Shown: in pieces, positions 43,171 through 51,355 of the stretch | How positions within the stretch are numbered: position 1 is the first letter of the stretch | How the letters are laid out: each line of letters starts with the position of its first letter | NCBI GenBank assembly: GCA_026390075.1 | Contig: JAPLGP010000017.1 | Span: 1-55,249, forward strand | Direction: 5' to 3' | DNA: 55,249 nt | From: Campylobacterales bacterium | GTDB taxonomy: Bacteria; Campylobacterota; Campylobacteria; Campylobacterales; Sulfurimonadaceae | Program-made: the position numbers and the translations under genes | The notes under the pieces: model-generated | The model's input: only the letters and a program-made list of their open reading frames with translations | Told to the model about the DNA's origin: nothing | Database searches by the model: none

Positions 43171-44733
43171 ATGGAATTAGTTTATTTATGGGTTAAGGAT
43201 TATAAAAATATTCAAAAACAAGGGTTTAATTTTTCGCCTAAGTTTGAGTGTGAGTTTAAGCCTGAGTATGAAAAAGATGCAAATGGCAAAGAAAAATTAA
43301 AAGATAATTGTGAATTGGTTATCAAGCCTAAAGAGTATTTAGAAAACTTTTTTGGTAAGAATATTAATGTTACTGCTATTGTTGGAGAGAATGGGAGTGG
43401 GAAGAGTAGGATTTTAGAATGTCTTGAAAAAATAATATTAGCAGATAATGAACAAGATGTAGATGAGCTTAAATATATTTTAGTTTATCATAAAGAAGTG
43501 CCGTCTTATATCTCTAATATTACGATAAGCACTTTCCTTGAGCAAAAAACTGTATTTAGTGACATTTGTTCATTGGTTTATAAATATTATGTTTCAGATG
43601 AGGAAATACATCAAGCAAAATATTATAGCTCTGCGAATTTACATTATTTTACACTTGAAAAAGAAGGAATAGTGAACATACTCTCTGCCAAGCAAGACAG
43701 TATGAACTCTTTTCATATTTCTTCATTTATGTATGAACCAGTAAAAGTAGAAATTTCATTAAAATCTTATGACAAACTTATTCAAGAACATATATCTTTT
43801 CTTGATTTTAAAAAGCGTGATGAAATAGAAGAAATATTAAAAGCAATAACTGATTTATATCATCAATATTTATCGATTTGCTATATTGAGCAAAAAGACT
43901 TAGATGTAGATTCTAAAATACTTAGCGATAAAGAGTTGTTAATACAAAATACAACTACTTCTTTGTCACAAAATGATTTCAATACTTTTTTCACGACTGT
44001 AATAATGATGAAAGAATATGAAATATCTAAGATGTCTCAAGAACAAAAAGATATTTATTTTCATAAAGATTATTGGCATTATTTTGAATTTGATTTTATT
44101 GATGAAAAAGAGAGAAGATATAATCATTTAAGTCATGGAGAAAAAGTTATTTTTTCTCAACTTCTAAGTATATTTTTTTACATAAATGCAAATGAAGAAT
44201 TATTATTCTTATTTGATGAGCCAGAGATAGCTTTACACCCTAATTGGCAAAAGCAATATTTAAATGAAGTAATTAATTTATTGCAAAAGATGCCTAAAAA
44301 ATATCATTTTATTTTTACAACACATTCTCCCTTCTTGTTATCTGACTTAGCTAAAGAAAATATCATATTTTTAGAAAAAGATAAAGAAACTGGTAATTGC
44401 AAAAATGTAAGTAAATATGTAAATATAAATTCATTCGGAGCAAACATCCATACTCTGCTTTCTCACGGATTTTTTATGAAAGATGGGCTTATGGGGGAGT
44501 TTGCGAAATGTAAAATTGATAAAGCTATAAAATATTTAAACCAAAAAAGTTTATCAAAAGAAGAGATAGATTATTGTGAAAATATTATCTCTATAATTGG
44601 TGAGCCTATTATAAAAAATCAACTTCAAAGAATGTTAGATAGTAAAAAATTATCTGAGATTGATGTTATAAAAAAACAGATACAAGAACTTCAAGGTGAA
44701 TTAGCAAAAAAAGAAAATAAAAAAGATGACTAA
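43171..44733 (+). CDS. Septu-like (PtuA-type) AAA/ABC ATPase
   Basis: A 520-residue ATPase with an OLD/RecN-like split nucleotide-binding domain. Walker A is GENGSGKS (72-79), the signature is NHLSHGEKVIFSQLL, Walker B is LLFLFDEPEIALHP and the switch His is in FIFTTHSPFLLSDLA. The charged middle section is a likely coiled-coil insertion. Paired with an HNH nuclease it matches the Septu anti-phage architecture. ATG 43171 is chosen, 10 bases after AAAGGA; GTG 43162 is too close to that site. Base composition is AT-rich and it holds no uptake-like repeat, unlike its flanks. Confidence 0.8.
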   Translation: MELVYLWVKDYKNIQKQGFNFSPKFECEFKPEYEKDANGKEKLKDNCELVIKPKEYLENFFGKNINVTAIVGENGSGKSRILECLEKIILADNEQDVDELKYILVYHKEVPSYISNITISTFLEQKTVFSDICSLVYKYYVSDEEIHQAKYYSSANLHYFTLEKEGIVNILSAKQDSMNSFHISSFMYEPVKVEISLKSYDKLIQEHISFLDFKKRDEIEEILKAITDLYHQYLSICYIEQKDLDVDSKILSDKELLIQNTTTSLSQNDFNTFFTTVIMMKEYEISKMSQEQKDIYFHKDYWHYFEFDFIDEKERRYNHLSHGEKVIFSQLLSIFFYINANEELLFLFDEPEIALHPNWQKQYLNEVINLLQKMPKKYHFIFTTHSPFLLSDLAKENIIFLEKDKETGNCKNVSKYVNINSFGANIHTLLSHGFFMKDGLMGEFAKCKIDKAIKYLNQKSLSKEEIDYCENIISIIGEPIIKNQLQRMLDSKKLSEIDVIKKQIQELQGELAKKENKKDD

Positions 44734-45631
44734 AATCACTCCTTCAAACTTGGAACAAATTGTTTCTGACCATGTGAATGAAGTAAAAAAATATATTAAT
44801 TTTGATGCTCTACAAAATAGAGAAAAAAAATATATTAAACAGCATCTCGATGATATTTTAAGAGCAAATCCCAAAGAACTAGACAATATTATCAATAATG
44901 CGAAGTTCCATAATATTGATTCCGATAGACTTAAAAAAACTTTTGTTGGCGGTTCAAAATATGGTGGAAGTATTGGTTATACAAAATTTTCATCAAAAAA
45001 TATACCAACATACAATGCTTATGATTTAGCTCAAAGCTTAAATGTAAATGTTTGCCCATATTGCAATAGAAACTATACTTTTACAATAAAAAATAAACAT
45101 GCAAAATCTACTCGACCAGATTTTGACCACTTTTATGATAAAGACACTTATCCGATTTTGGCACTCTCTTTTTATAATTTAATTCCATCATGTATATTGT
45201 GTAATTCAAGATTAAAAAGTACAGCAAAATTTTCAACAGCAACTCATTTACATCCATATCAAGAGAGCTTTAATAATTATGCAAAGTTTAAACTCAATAT
45301 TGAAAATAGTAGTTTTTATTATGATGAAAAAGGGTTTGATATTGAACTTAAAACCTCAGATAAAAGAGCAGAAAATATCAAAGAAGCTTTTGCCTTAGAG
45401 GTACTTTATAAAGAACACAAAGACATAGTTCTAGAACTCATCCAAAAAGCAGAAATTTACAACGACAGCTACATAGACGAACTTATGCAAAAATACGAAG
45501 GAACTTTATTTAAGAACCGTGAGGATTTACTTAGGCTTGTGACATATGGATATGTGAGTGATGAAGACCTGCACAAACGCCCACTAAGTAAACTTATAAA
45601 AGATATTTCAGAGGAATTAAAATTACTATGA
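44726..45631 (+). CDS. Septu-like (PtuB-type) HNH endonuclease
   Basis: A 301-residue protein with a zinc-stabilised HNH nuclease centre: CPYC (110-113), DFDHFYDKDTYPILALSFYNLIPSC with catalytic H135 and Asn151, and CILC (156-159) followed by HLHP. The N-terminal ~100 residues are helical and may contact the ATPase. It overlaps the ATPase gene by 8 bases, as expected for a two-subunit complex that degrades invader nucleic acid when activated. It also resembles effectors of retron-type systems, but no reverse transcriptase is nearby. Confidence 0.8.
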   Translation: MTKITPSNLEQIVSDHVNEVKKYINFDALQNREKKYIKQHLDDILRANPKELDNIINNAKFHNIDSDRLKKTFVGGSKYGGSIGYTKFSSKNIPTYNAYDLAQSLNVNVCPYCNRNYTFTIKNKHAKSTRPDFDHFYDKDTYPILALSFYNLIPSCILCNSRLKSTAKFSTATHLHPYQESFNNYAKFKLNIENSSFYYDEKGFDIELKTSDKRAENIKEAFALEVLYKEHKDIVLELIQKAEIYNDSYIDELMQKYEGTLFKNREDLLRLVTYGYVSDEDLHKRPLSKLIKDISEELKLL

Positions 45632-45688
45632 TTTACTTTTCCACATGCCAACAATAAAATCTAAACTCATTAAAAAAGGAAAAATAAA

Positions 45689-46705
45689 ATGAACTACAGA
45701 TACATCGGAAAAACTGGGCTTCGTGTGAGTCCTATTTGTATGGGGACTATGACTTTTGGTTCGCAGTGCGATGAGAGGGAAGCTTTTAAGATTTTGGACA
45801 AGGCGTATGAAGCTGGGGTAAATTTTTACGATACCGCTGAAGTCTATCCGATTCCTCCGAGTGCCGATAAAGTGGGTTTGACTGAGAAGATAGTTGGCAT
45901 GTGGATGAAGACAAAACCTCGTGATAGCATTATTTTGGCGACAAAAGTCGCAGGTGCGGCAAATGGGTGGTTTGTTCCGCCTATTCGCCATGGTTTGACT
46001 GCGATTGACAGCTTTCACATCGAGAGAGCGATTGAGGGAAGTTTAAAAAATCTTGGCACGGATTATATTGATTTGTATCAGATGCACTGGCCTGATTCTA
46101 TTGTGCCGATTGAAGAGAGTATGAAGGCGTTTGATAGACTTGTCCAAAGCGGAAAAATGCGTTACATCGGCACTTCAAATGACACAGCGTATGGCACGAC
46201 CAAAGCTTTGATGACCTCGGCACACAAAGGTTACGCAAGATTTGAGTCCATCCAAAACAACTTCTCACTTCTCAACCGTCGCTTTTTGGATGAACTCGCA
46301 ACCGTGGCAAGAAAAGAGCAGATTTCACTTTTGCCGTATTCACCACTTGCAGGGGGAGTTTTGAGCGGAAAGTATAATCAGGCACATGTTTTGGGCGGTC
46401 GTTTTAGAGACTATATAAACTCTCCAACTCAGCGACTTCGAGTGATGGCGGATAGATTTATGAACGAGAGAACTCTTGCTTCAACACAAAAATATCTTAA
46501 AATCGCACAAGAACATGATTTGCATCCCGTTACAATGTCGATTGCATGGTCAAAACAGTTCGATTTTGTGGCTTCTACCATCATCGGAGCGACTTCGGCA
46601 GAGCAGTTGGATGCTAGTTTGGCGGCGATAGATTTGGTGCTCAGTGCTGAAGTTTTGGTCGCTTGTGATAAAGTACATCATGAAATTTTATATCCGATGG
46701 GTTAA
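45689..46705 (+). CDS. Aldo/keto reductase
   Basis: A 338-residue NADPH-dependent reductase with a TIM barrel. The catalytic tetrad is D48 (NFYDTAEVY), Y53, K86 (ILATKVAG) and H133 (YQMHWPDS), all present. The sequence resembles the YajO/Tas-like group (MNYRYIGKTGLRVSPICMGTMTFG), which reduces small aldehydes or ketones. The physiological substrate is not known. AAGGAAAA precedes the ATG. A repeat-family copy at 45896 encodes GMW. It is 11 bases ahead of the histidine kinase, and may be co-transcribed with it. Confidence 0.88.
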   Translation: MNYRYIGKTGLRVSPICMGTMTFGSQCDEREAFKILDKAYEAGVNFYDTAEVYPIPPSADKVGLTEKIVGMWMKTKPRDSIILATKVAGAANGWFVPPIRHGLTAIDSFHIERAIEGSLKNLGTDYIDLYQMHWPDSIVPIEESMKAFDRLVQSGKMRYIGTSNDTAYGTTKALMTSAHKGYARFESIQNNFSLLNRRFLDELATVARKEQISLLPYSPLAGGVLSGKYNQAHVLGGRFRDYINSPTQRLRVMADRFMNERTLASTQKYLKIAQEHDLHPVTMSIAWSKQFDFVASTIIGATSAEQLDASLAAIDLVLSAEVLVACDKVHHEILYPMG

Positions 46706-46715
46706 GGAGTTTTAG

Positions 46716-47927
46716 ATGTTAAATCAGTACAAAGAAGCGATTGAGAAGAGTAACATCATATCAAGAACAGATAAAGATGGGATTATTACTTTTGTAAATG
46801 ATGAGTTTTGTGCTATCTCAGGTTATACAAGAGAAGAACTTATCGGTGCAAACCACAACATAGTCAGACATCCTGACATTCCAAATGCTCAATTTAAACT
46901 TCTTTGGGACACGATAAAAAGTAAAAATATATACAAAGCCACTGTAAAAAATCGTGCAAAAGATGGTTCGACTTTTTTTGTAAATACAACAGTCGTTCCT
47001 CTGCTCGATGAAAATGAAAATATTGTAGAGTTTATAGCCGTGCGTTATGATGTTACAAAAGAAGTTTTTTTGACTATAGAACTTCAGATGAAAGAGATAG
47101 AGTTTGAAGAGTTAAACAGAACTTTAGAGATACGAGTAGAAGAAAAAACAAAACAGTTACAAGAGTTAAATCAAACGCTTGAACTTCGAGTAAAAGAGGA
47201 AATTGCGAAAAATGAAGAGAAACAGCGCGTTATGTTTTGGCAATCAAGACATGCGAGTTTAGGTCAAATGCTTGCAAATATTGCACATCAATGGAGACAG
47301 CCTCTTACAGAGCTGAATCTTACTCTGTTTAACATCAAAAAAGCAGTAGCAAATGATGATAAAGAGGATGTTGTAAAGCTCTACAACGATAGTAAAACAA
47401 TCATAAAAAATATGTCAAACACCATAGATGATTTTACAAACTTTTTTAAACCAGACAAAGAAAAATACTATTTTAATCTAAGCAATAGCATCAATGAATC
47501 TATTCAAATTTTAGAGAATTTTCTTAAATCAGAGATGATTTGTGTTAAAACAGATTTTGAAGATATTAAAGTTCTTGGAATTGCAAATGAGCTATCTCAG
47601 GTGATAATTAACCTTATGAAAAACTCAAAAGACGCTTTTGTCCATAATGCTATTTTAATTAGAGAGATACATATCAGAACCTATCAAGAAAAAGGATTTG
47701 GGGTTATTGAGATAGAAGATAATGCAGGCGGAATTAAAGAAAAAGATATTGATAGAATTTTTGAGCCCTATTTCACAACAAAACATACAAGTCAGGGAAC
47801 AGGACTTGGACTTTTTATGTCAAAAATGATTTGTGAACAGGGTTTAAATGGTTCGATTGATGTTAAAAGTAAAAAAGGCAGAACAACTTTTAGTATAAAA
47901 ATTCCTTTGGAGAGAGAAAATGGGTAG
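46716..47927 (+). CDS. PAS-domain sensor histidine kinase
   Basis: A 403-residue cytoplasmic kinase without membrane segments. An Aer-like PAS domain (SRTDKDGIITFVNDEFCAIS, then ANHNIVRHPDIPN) spans residues 8-118 and probably senses redox state or a small ligand. A coiled coil (about 120-175) with a duplicated ELNQTLELRVKEE-like phrase links to the phosphoacceptor region (SLGQMLANIAHQWRQPL) and the HATPase domain (LSQVIINLMKNSKDA, IEDNAGGI, GTGLGLFMSKMI). GGAG is 8 bases upstream. It overlaps the response regulator gene by 8 bases. Confidence 0.92.
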   Translation: MLNQYKEAIEKSNIISRTDKDGIITFVNDEFCAISGYTREELIGANHNIVRHPDIPNAQFKLLWDTIKSKNIYKATVKNRAKDGSTFFVNTTVVPLLDENENIVEFIAVRYDVTKEVFLTIELQMKEIEFEELNRTLEIRVEEKTKQLQELNQTLELRVKEEIAKNEEKQRVMFWQSRHASLGQMLANIAHQWRQPLTELNLTLFNIKKAVANDDKEDVVKLYNDSKTIIKNMSNTIDDFTNFFKPDKEKYYFNLSNSINESIQILENFLKSEMICVKTDFEDIKVLGIANELSQVIINLMKNSKDAFVHNAILIREIHIRTYQEKGFGVIEIEDNAGGIKEKDIDRIFEPYFTTKHTSQGTGLGLFMSKMICEQGLNGSIDVKSKKGRTTFSIKIPLERENG

Positions 47928-48603
47928 TAAACTTTTAAAAGAGTTAAAGGTTTTGTTAGTTGAGGATGAAGAAAAATTATCAAGTTTACTAAAAAGTGCG
48001 ATTGGAGATAATTTTTATGCTTTTTATGTTGCAAATAATGCAAACGATGGGATGCAGAAGTTTTTAAAGCTCTCGCCAGATATTGTTATAACAGATATTA
48101 TGATGCCAGAAGTTACGGGTCTTGAGATGGCGAAAGAGATAAAAAGAGTCAACCCAAATATGCCTATTATTATATTGAGTGCATTTAGTGAACGAGATAA
48201 CTTTTTAGATGCTATTGATGTTGGTGTTGTAAAGTATTTTATAAAACCATTTGACCCAGATGAACTTTTAGAATACATAGAATCCCTGAGTGAGACGATA
48301 GGAAGTAAAGTTATTATGCTCGGTGATGGATTTTCTTTTAATAAAACAGCAAAAAGTTTATACAAAGATGGCAGATATGTAGCACTTTCAAAAACTGAAA
48401 ATAAGTTTATACAACTTCTGCTTCAAGAGTATGCAAACCATAAAAATGTAGTAGAGGATGAGACCATTAAAAATACTCTTTGGATGGGTAAAGAATCGAG
48501 TGATGAAAAACTTAGGACTTTTATAAGAAGGTTACGAGCAAAAACTTCAAAAGATTTGATTGTAAATCAAAAAGGACAGGGGTATGAGATAGTTGTTTTT
48601 TAG
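47920..48603 (+). CDS. OmpR-type response regulator
   Basis: A 227-residue regulator: receiver domain (VLLVEDEEKLSSLL; phosphorylation Asp in DIVITDIMMPEVTG; Lys in FIKPFDP) followed by a winged-helix DNA-binding domain (ENKFIQLLLQEYANHKNVVEDETIKNTLWMGKESSDEKLRTFIRRLRAKT). It is the cognate partner of the overlapping kinase. Targets are unknown; the divergent or adjacent genes include a small secreted protein at 48660-48812. A hairpin follows its stop. Confidence 0.92.
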   Translation: MGSKLLKELKVLLVEDEEKLSSLLKSAIGDNFYAFYVANNANDGMQKFLKLSPDIVITDIMMPEVTGLEMAKEIKRVNPNMPIIILSAFSERDNFLDAIDVGVVKYFIKPFDPDELLEYIESLSETIGSKVIMLGDGFSFNKTAKSLYKDGRYVALSKTENKFIQLLLQEYANHKNVVEDETIKNTLWMGKESSDEKLRTFIRRLRAKTSKDLIVNQKGQGYEIVVF

Positions 48604-48616
48604 ATTGTTTTACTAA

Positions 48617-48650
48617 ATAGGCTTTTCATAGGAGAGTATGAAAAACCTAT
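48617..48650. terminator. Bidirectional hairpin terminator
   Basis: ATAGGCTTTTCATA (48617-48630) pairs with TATGAAAAACCTAT (48637-48650) with one C-A mismatch and a GGAGAG loop. It lies between the convergent response regulator and the 50-residue secreted protein gene and can serve both. Confidence 0.7.
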
Positions 48651-48659
48651 CGATAGAAT

Positions 48660-48812
48660 TTACTTACCTTTTGTGTTGGTATGTATGTCATTATTTGGGT
48701 AGTTTGGTTTACTCATCTCAGGCTTTTTTGTCTCATGCGTGTCGTAGTGAACTACATCCTCTGCTTGAAGTGCGCTAAGTGTTAAAACTACTGCTAATAC
48801 GATTGTTTTCAT
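48660..48812 (-). CDS. 50-residue secreted protein
   Basis: ATG at 48812 (leftward) follows AAAGGA by 7 bases and runs to TAA at 48660-48662, giving 50 residues. The first 17 form a signal peptide (MKTIVLAVVLTLSALQA, cleavage before EDVV). The mature ~33 residues are polar, with VHYDTHETKKPEMSKPNY and NTKGK, no cysteine and no membrane segment. It resembles tiny periplasmic proteins of unknown role in Campylobacterota. It has its own ribosome site and is closed by the hairpin at 48617. I do not recognise a family. Confidence 0.6.
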   Translation of the reverse strand: MKTIVLAVVLTLSALQAEDVVHYDTHETKKPEMSKPNYPNNDIHTNTKGK

Positions 48813-48940
48813 GGTGTTTCCTTTGGTAAGAACAAATTATGCTCTAGAATTTTAAATCGGACAAATTTTATCTGATTTAACTTTTAGGAGTAGATAGTTA
48901 AATGAAGTAGTGTATTTGTGTAAGATATATTTTATATAAT

Positions 48941-49086
48941 AGACTTCTTGCATAACTAAGATTGCTTCATTCCTCGCAATGACGAACGAATTGTTTTTCA
49001 CACATAACCAATGATAAAAGTCTTAACTTAATGACGGTCATGTGCCAAGGAAGAACGACGAAGCAATTTTAGTTATGCAAGGACTC
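48941..49086. repeat. MITE/REP-like element, copy 2 (longest)
   Basis: The left arm AGACTTCTTGCATAAC (48941-48956) is matched by AGTTATGCAAGGACT at 49071-49085. The interior has GATTGCTTC and CTCGCAATGACG on the left and GACGAAGCAAT on the right, like copy 1, but a longer centre. TATATAAT precedes the left arm, as in the other copies. It covers most of the 273-base gap 48813-49085; I see no gene there. The right arm touches the TAG stop of the following hydrolase gene. Confidence 0.75.
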
Positions 49087-49847
49087 TACTTTATAGCCTT
49101 GTTTATTTCACTTACAATTTCTGCATCCCACAGAAGTTCTTTATGTGATAAGTTGTCTAACTCTTTGTAAAGTGCTAGATTTTTCACATGACTTTTGAGA
49201 TTTCTTGCGTTTTGTATGGAAACTATCTCATCACTTTTGCTTACAAAGAGATAAGTTTTTGCATCAATATTTTGCACAAACTCTCTGTTGTCAAATTTAT
49301 ATCTCAAACACCAAGATAAATCTAAGCTATACTTTTCTTTTGCTACTTGTGCGATAGAGTCAAATGCACCGACTAAAAAAACTCCTAAAACATCCGTTTT
49401 ACTTGCAACAAACGAGGCTACACTTGCACCTATGGAAAATCCTAAAATATAAAAATCACCATAGTTCTTTTTTACTAATTGAGCTATTTTGAGACCGTCA
49501 TTTAAGATGTTTTTTTCATTTAAAGAACCGCTATTTTTTCCATAGGAACGGTAGTTAAAGGTTATGATTCTGGCATGTGGAAATATTTTGGATAGTCTTT
49601 TGATAAGCCCTACGCTATCATGCGAACGACCTCCAAAGAAGAGAAGTGTTGCAGAAAAATTCTCTGGCTCATACACTACACCCTCAAGGAGAACTCCATC
49701 ATCGGTGGTCATACTTAACATCAAAAAACTCTCATCAAGCACTTCTTCACGATAGTAAATCGGAGAAAAAACTATATAGTATTGCCACTCGTACAGTACA
49801 AATGCTAAGATAAAAAAGGTAAAAAGTGAAAATAGTGTGTACATCAT
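49086..49847 (-). CDS. Alpha/beta-fold hydrolase with N-terminal membrane anchor
   Basis: A 253-residue protein. One N-terminal helix (YTLFSLFTFFILAFVLYEW) would anchor it in the inner membrane; the rest is an alpha/beta-hydrolase: oxyanion region FFGGRSHD, nucleophile elbow GFSIGASVA (Ser), acid and base near SKSDEIVS and LSHKELLW (His). It is probably an esterase or peptidase-like enzyme of the BEM46/YfhR type. The stop TAG coincides with the end of the repeat element. A TATAAT at 49855-49860 lies 7 bases before the ATG and no ribosome site is seen, suggesting a leaderless mRNA. Confidence 0.75.
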   Translation of the reverse strand: MMYTLFSLFTFFILAFVLYEWQYYIVFSPIYYREEVLDESFLMLSMTTDDGVLLEGVVYEPENFSATLLFFGGRSHDSVGLIKRLSKIFPHARIITFNYRSYGKNSGSLNEKNILNDGLKIAQLVKKNYGDFYILGFSIGASVASFVASKTDVLGVFLVGAFDSIAQVAKEKYSLDLSWCLRYKFDNREFVQNIDAKTYLFVSKSDEIVSIQNARNLKSHVKNLALYKELDNLSHKELLWDAEIVSEINKAIK

Positions 49848-49854
49848 GTCGTTG

Positions 49855-49860
49855 ATTATA
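49855..49860 (-). promoter_or_regulatory. TATAAT -10 very close to the hydrolase start
   Basis: Leftward TATAAT lies 7 bases before ATG 49847. Transcription starting about 7 bases downstream would begin at the start codon itself, so the mRNA is likely leaderless, as for higB and the FliK-like gene. Confidence 0.45.
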
Positions 49861-49926
49861 GCATATTCACATGTGCAATGGCTTCTTTTTTGCTATACTT
49901 CCACAAAAGAAACTATGGATTAAAAG

Positions 49927-50661
49927 ATGCAAATATTCGGAAAATTTTCAACAAATTTTGATGTAGAGTACTTAGTTGAACACTATATTTACGCGCCAAA
50001 TGAAGATGAAGTTATAGATGTAGAGCAGTTTGAAGCTCTCTTAAAAAACAGACGCAAAACAGTTGCTGGAACTATGTTTTTCTATAACCCAACAATGTCG
50101 CCTGTGGGTTATAACACGAACTCTAAGCTTATTGACCAAGGGTATGAGTTTGATGATACATATTGTGAATTAAACTCGGACGACATGGCGCATTTAGTAG
50201 CAAATGCAACTAAGAGTGAGTATAAAGGTAAACTCATAGAGATTAAATATCTCTTCAATATAAACAAAGCAAATATCGAACAAATGCCTATTTTAGAGGT
50301 GTTTGAAAATGATTTGAATATTTACAATAGTTTTCAGCTCACTCGTTTTGACAAAGAACTCAATTATCAAGACTATCTTAACCTTCGTCTAAGCGGTAAA
50401 TTTGTTTTCTTTGGTTGGGGACATAAATATGAAAAACACCACAAAAGCATTCTAACCTATGCAAGAAACATCGCGATTCAAGCTGAAAAGTTGGGAAAAG
50501 AGATAGTCTATATGTACGACAATACTTTTGACAAGCAAGAGAGTAAAGAGAATGCACACTTCTTATCTCCACTCGCTACTGGAAAACTCAGACTTGTTCG
50601 TGCGAATGCCTTTAAAAATGCGTTTAGAACAAATCCACCGACTATTCAAAAGATAGGGTAG
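49927..50661 (+). CDS. Unknown cytoplasmic protein
   Basis: A 244-residue protein with no signal peptide or membrane helix. The N-terminal half is acidic (VEQFEALLKNRRKTVAGTMFFYNPTMSPVGYNT). The C-terminal half (GKFVFFGWGHKYEKHHKSILTYARNIAIQAEKLGKEIVYMYDN) has the alternation of an alpha/beta sheet, ending with a His-Pro-like substrate pocket. I do not recognise a family; a distant likeness to DUF1643-type domains is possible. AAAAG upstream of ATG is weak. It is alone between divergent and convergent neighbours. Confidence 0.6.
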   Translation: MQIFGKFSTNFDVEYLVEHYIYAPNEDEVIDVEQFEALLKNRRKTVAGTMFFYNPTMSPVGYNTNSKLIDQGYEFDDTYCELNSDDMAHLVANATKSEYKGKLIEIKYLFNINKANIEQMPILEVFENDLNIYNSFQLTRFDKELNYQDYLNLRLSGKFVFFGWGHKYEKHHKSILTYARNIAIQAEKLGKEIVYMYDNTFDKQESKENAHFLSPLATGKLRLVRANAFKNAFRTNPPTIQKIG

Positions 50662-50667
50662 AAATAC

Positions 50668-50746
50668 TAATCTTCCTCGCAATGACCGTCATTGCGAACG
50701 AAGTGAAGCAATCTAAAAAGGGGTTATGCAAGAAGTCTATTGTATA
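50668..50746. repeat. MITE/REP-like element, copy 3 (left end missing)
   Basis: CTCGCAATGACCGTCATTGCGA is present (split palindrome around 50690), then GAAGTGAAGCAATCTAAAAAGG, then the right arm GTTATGCAAGAAGTCTATTG followed by TATAAT. It matches the right half of copy 1 almost exactly, while the left outer arm is absent. It sits in the 99-base gap between the convergent 49927 gene and the RDD gene and can form a terminator stem. Confidence 0.75.
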
Positions 50747-50760
50747 ATTTCTTCCATCTC

Positions 50761-51264
50761 TTAAAAACTTGAGACATCTCTATCATCATAAATTACAGCA
50801 GTTTGCGCTAAAAAATCATGAAAAGTTCTTTTGTCTCTTCTAAAAGCTGCAATAATAAAACCAAATAAAAATGGTAAGCTAGAGAGAATATAACCAAAGG
50901 AACGGATAATGGCTTGTTTGTTGCTAATATCTTGAAATGTTTTTGCATCGACTATCTTAACATTGAGTAGTTTTTTCCCAGGTGTTGCACCACGCCATTT
51001 TTTCCAAAAAATCATAGTAACGCTCAAAACAGCAACTTCAAAAAGGAGTTCCCATTTCGTTGAAGTGTGTGGCGTTACATTCATGGCATGTGGATTTCCA
51101 TTCATAGCATTAGCCATATTCTGCCCAAACTGTGAAAAGTCAAACCAAGCCCCATCACTTAAAAAGTAGATGAGTATCCCAACAGGAACAGCCAAAAACA
51201 AAGTGTCCAAAAGCGAAGCTAAAAAGCGAATCCAAAAACCAGCATATGTTATATTTTCTTTCAT
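50761..51264 (-). CDS. RDD-family membrane protein
   Basis: A 167-residue inner-membrane protein with three helices: GFWIRFLASLLDTLFLAVPVGILIYFL (with the RDD motif R...LD), LLFEVAVLSVTMIFW, and RSFGYILSSLPFLFGFIIAAF. Typical phrases are GATPGKKLLNVKIVDAKT and RTFHDFLAQTAVIYD. RDD proteins are thought to be small transport or assembly proteins, with proposed Na+/H+ exchange in some bacteria. One GGCATGTGG at 51085 encodes HM/P in the loop after helix 1. Confidence 0.85.
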   Translation of the reverse strand: MKENITYAGFWIRFLASLLDTLFLAVPVGILIYFLSDGAWFDFSQFGQNMANAMNGNPHAMNVTPHTSTKWELLFEVAVLSVTMIFWKKWRGATPGKKLLNVKIVDAKTFQDISNKQAIIRSFGYILSSLPFLFGFIIAAFRRDKRTFHDFLAQTAVIYDDRDVSSF

Positions 51265-51355
51265 ACTTTTATCATACCATATTTATATAAACAATATTTC
51301 AAACAAAATGGTATGATTATAAAAATATCTACACAAGCACTTCATGGGAGATTTT

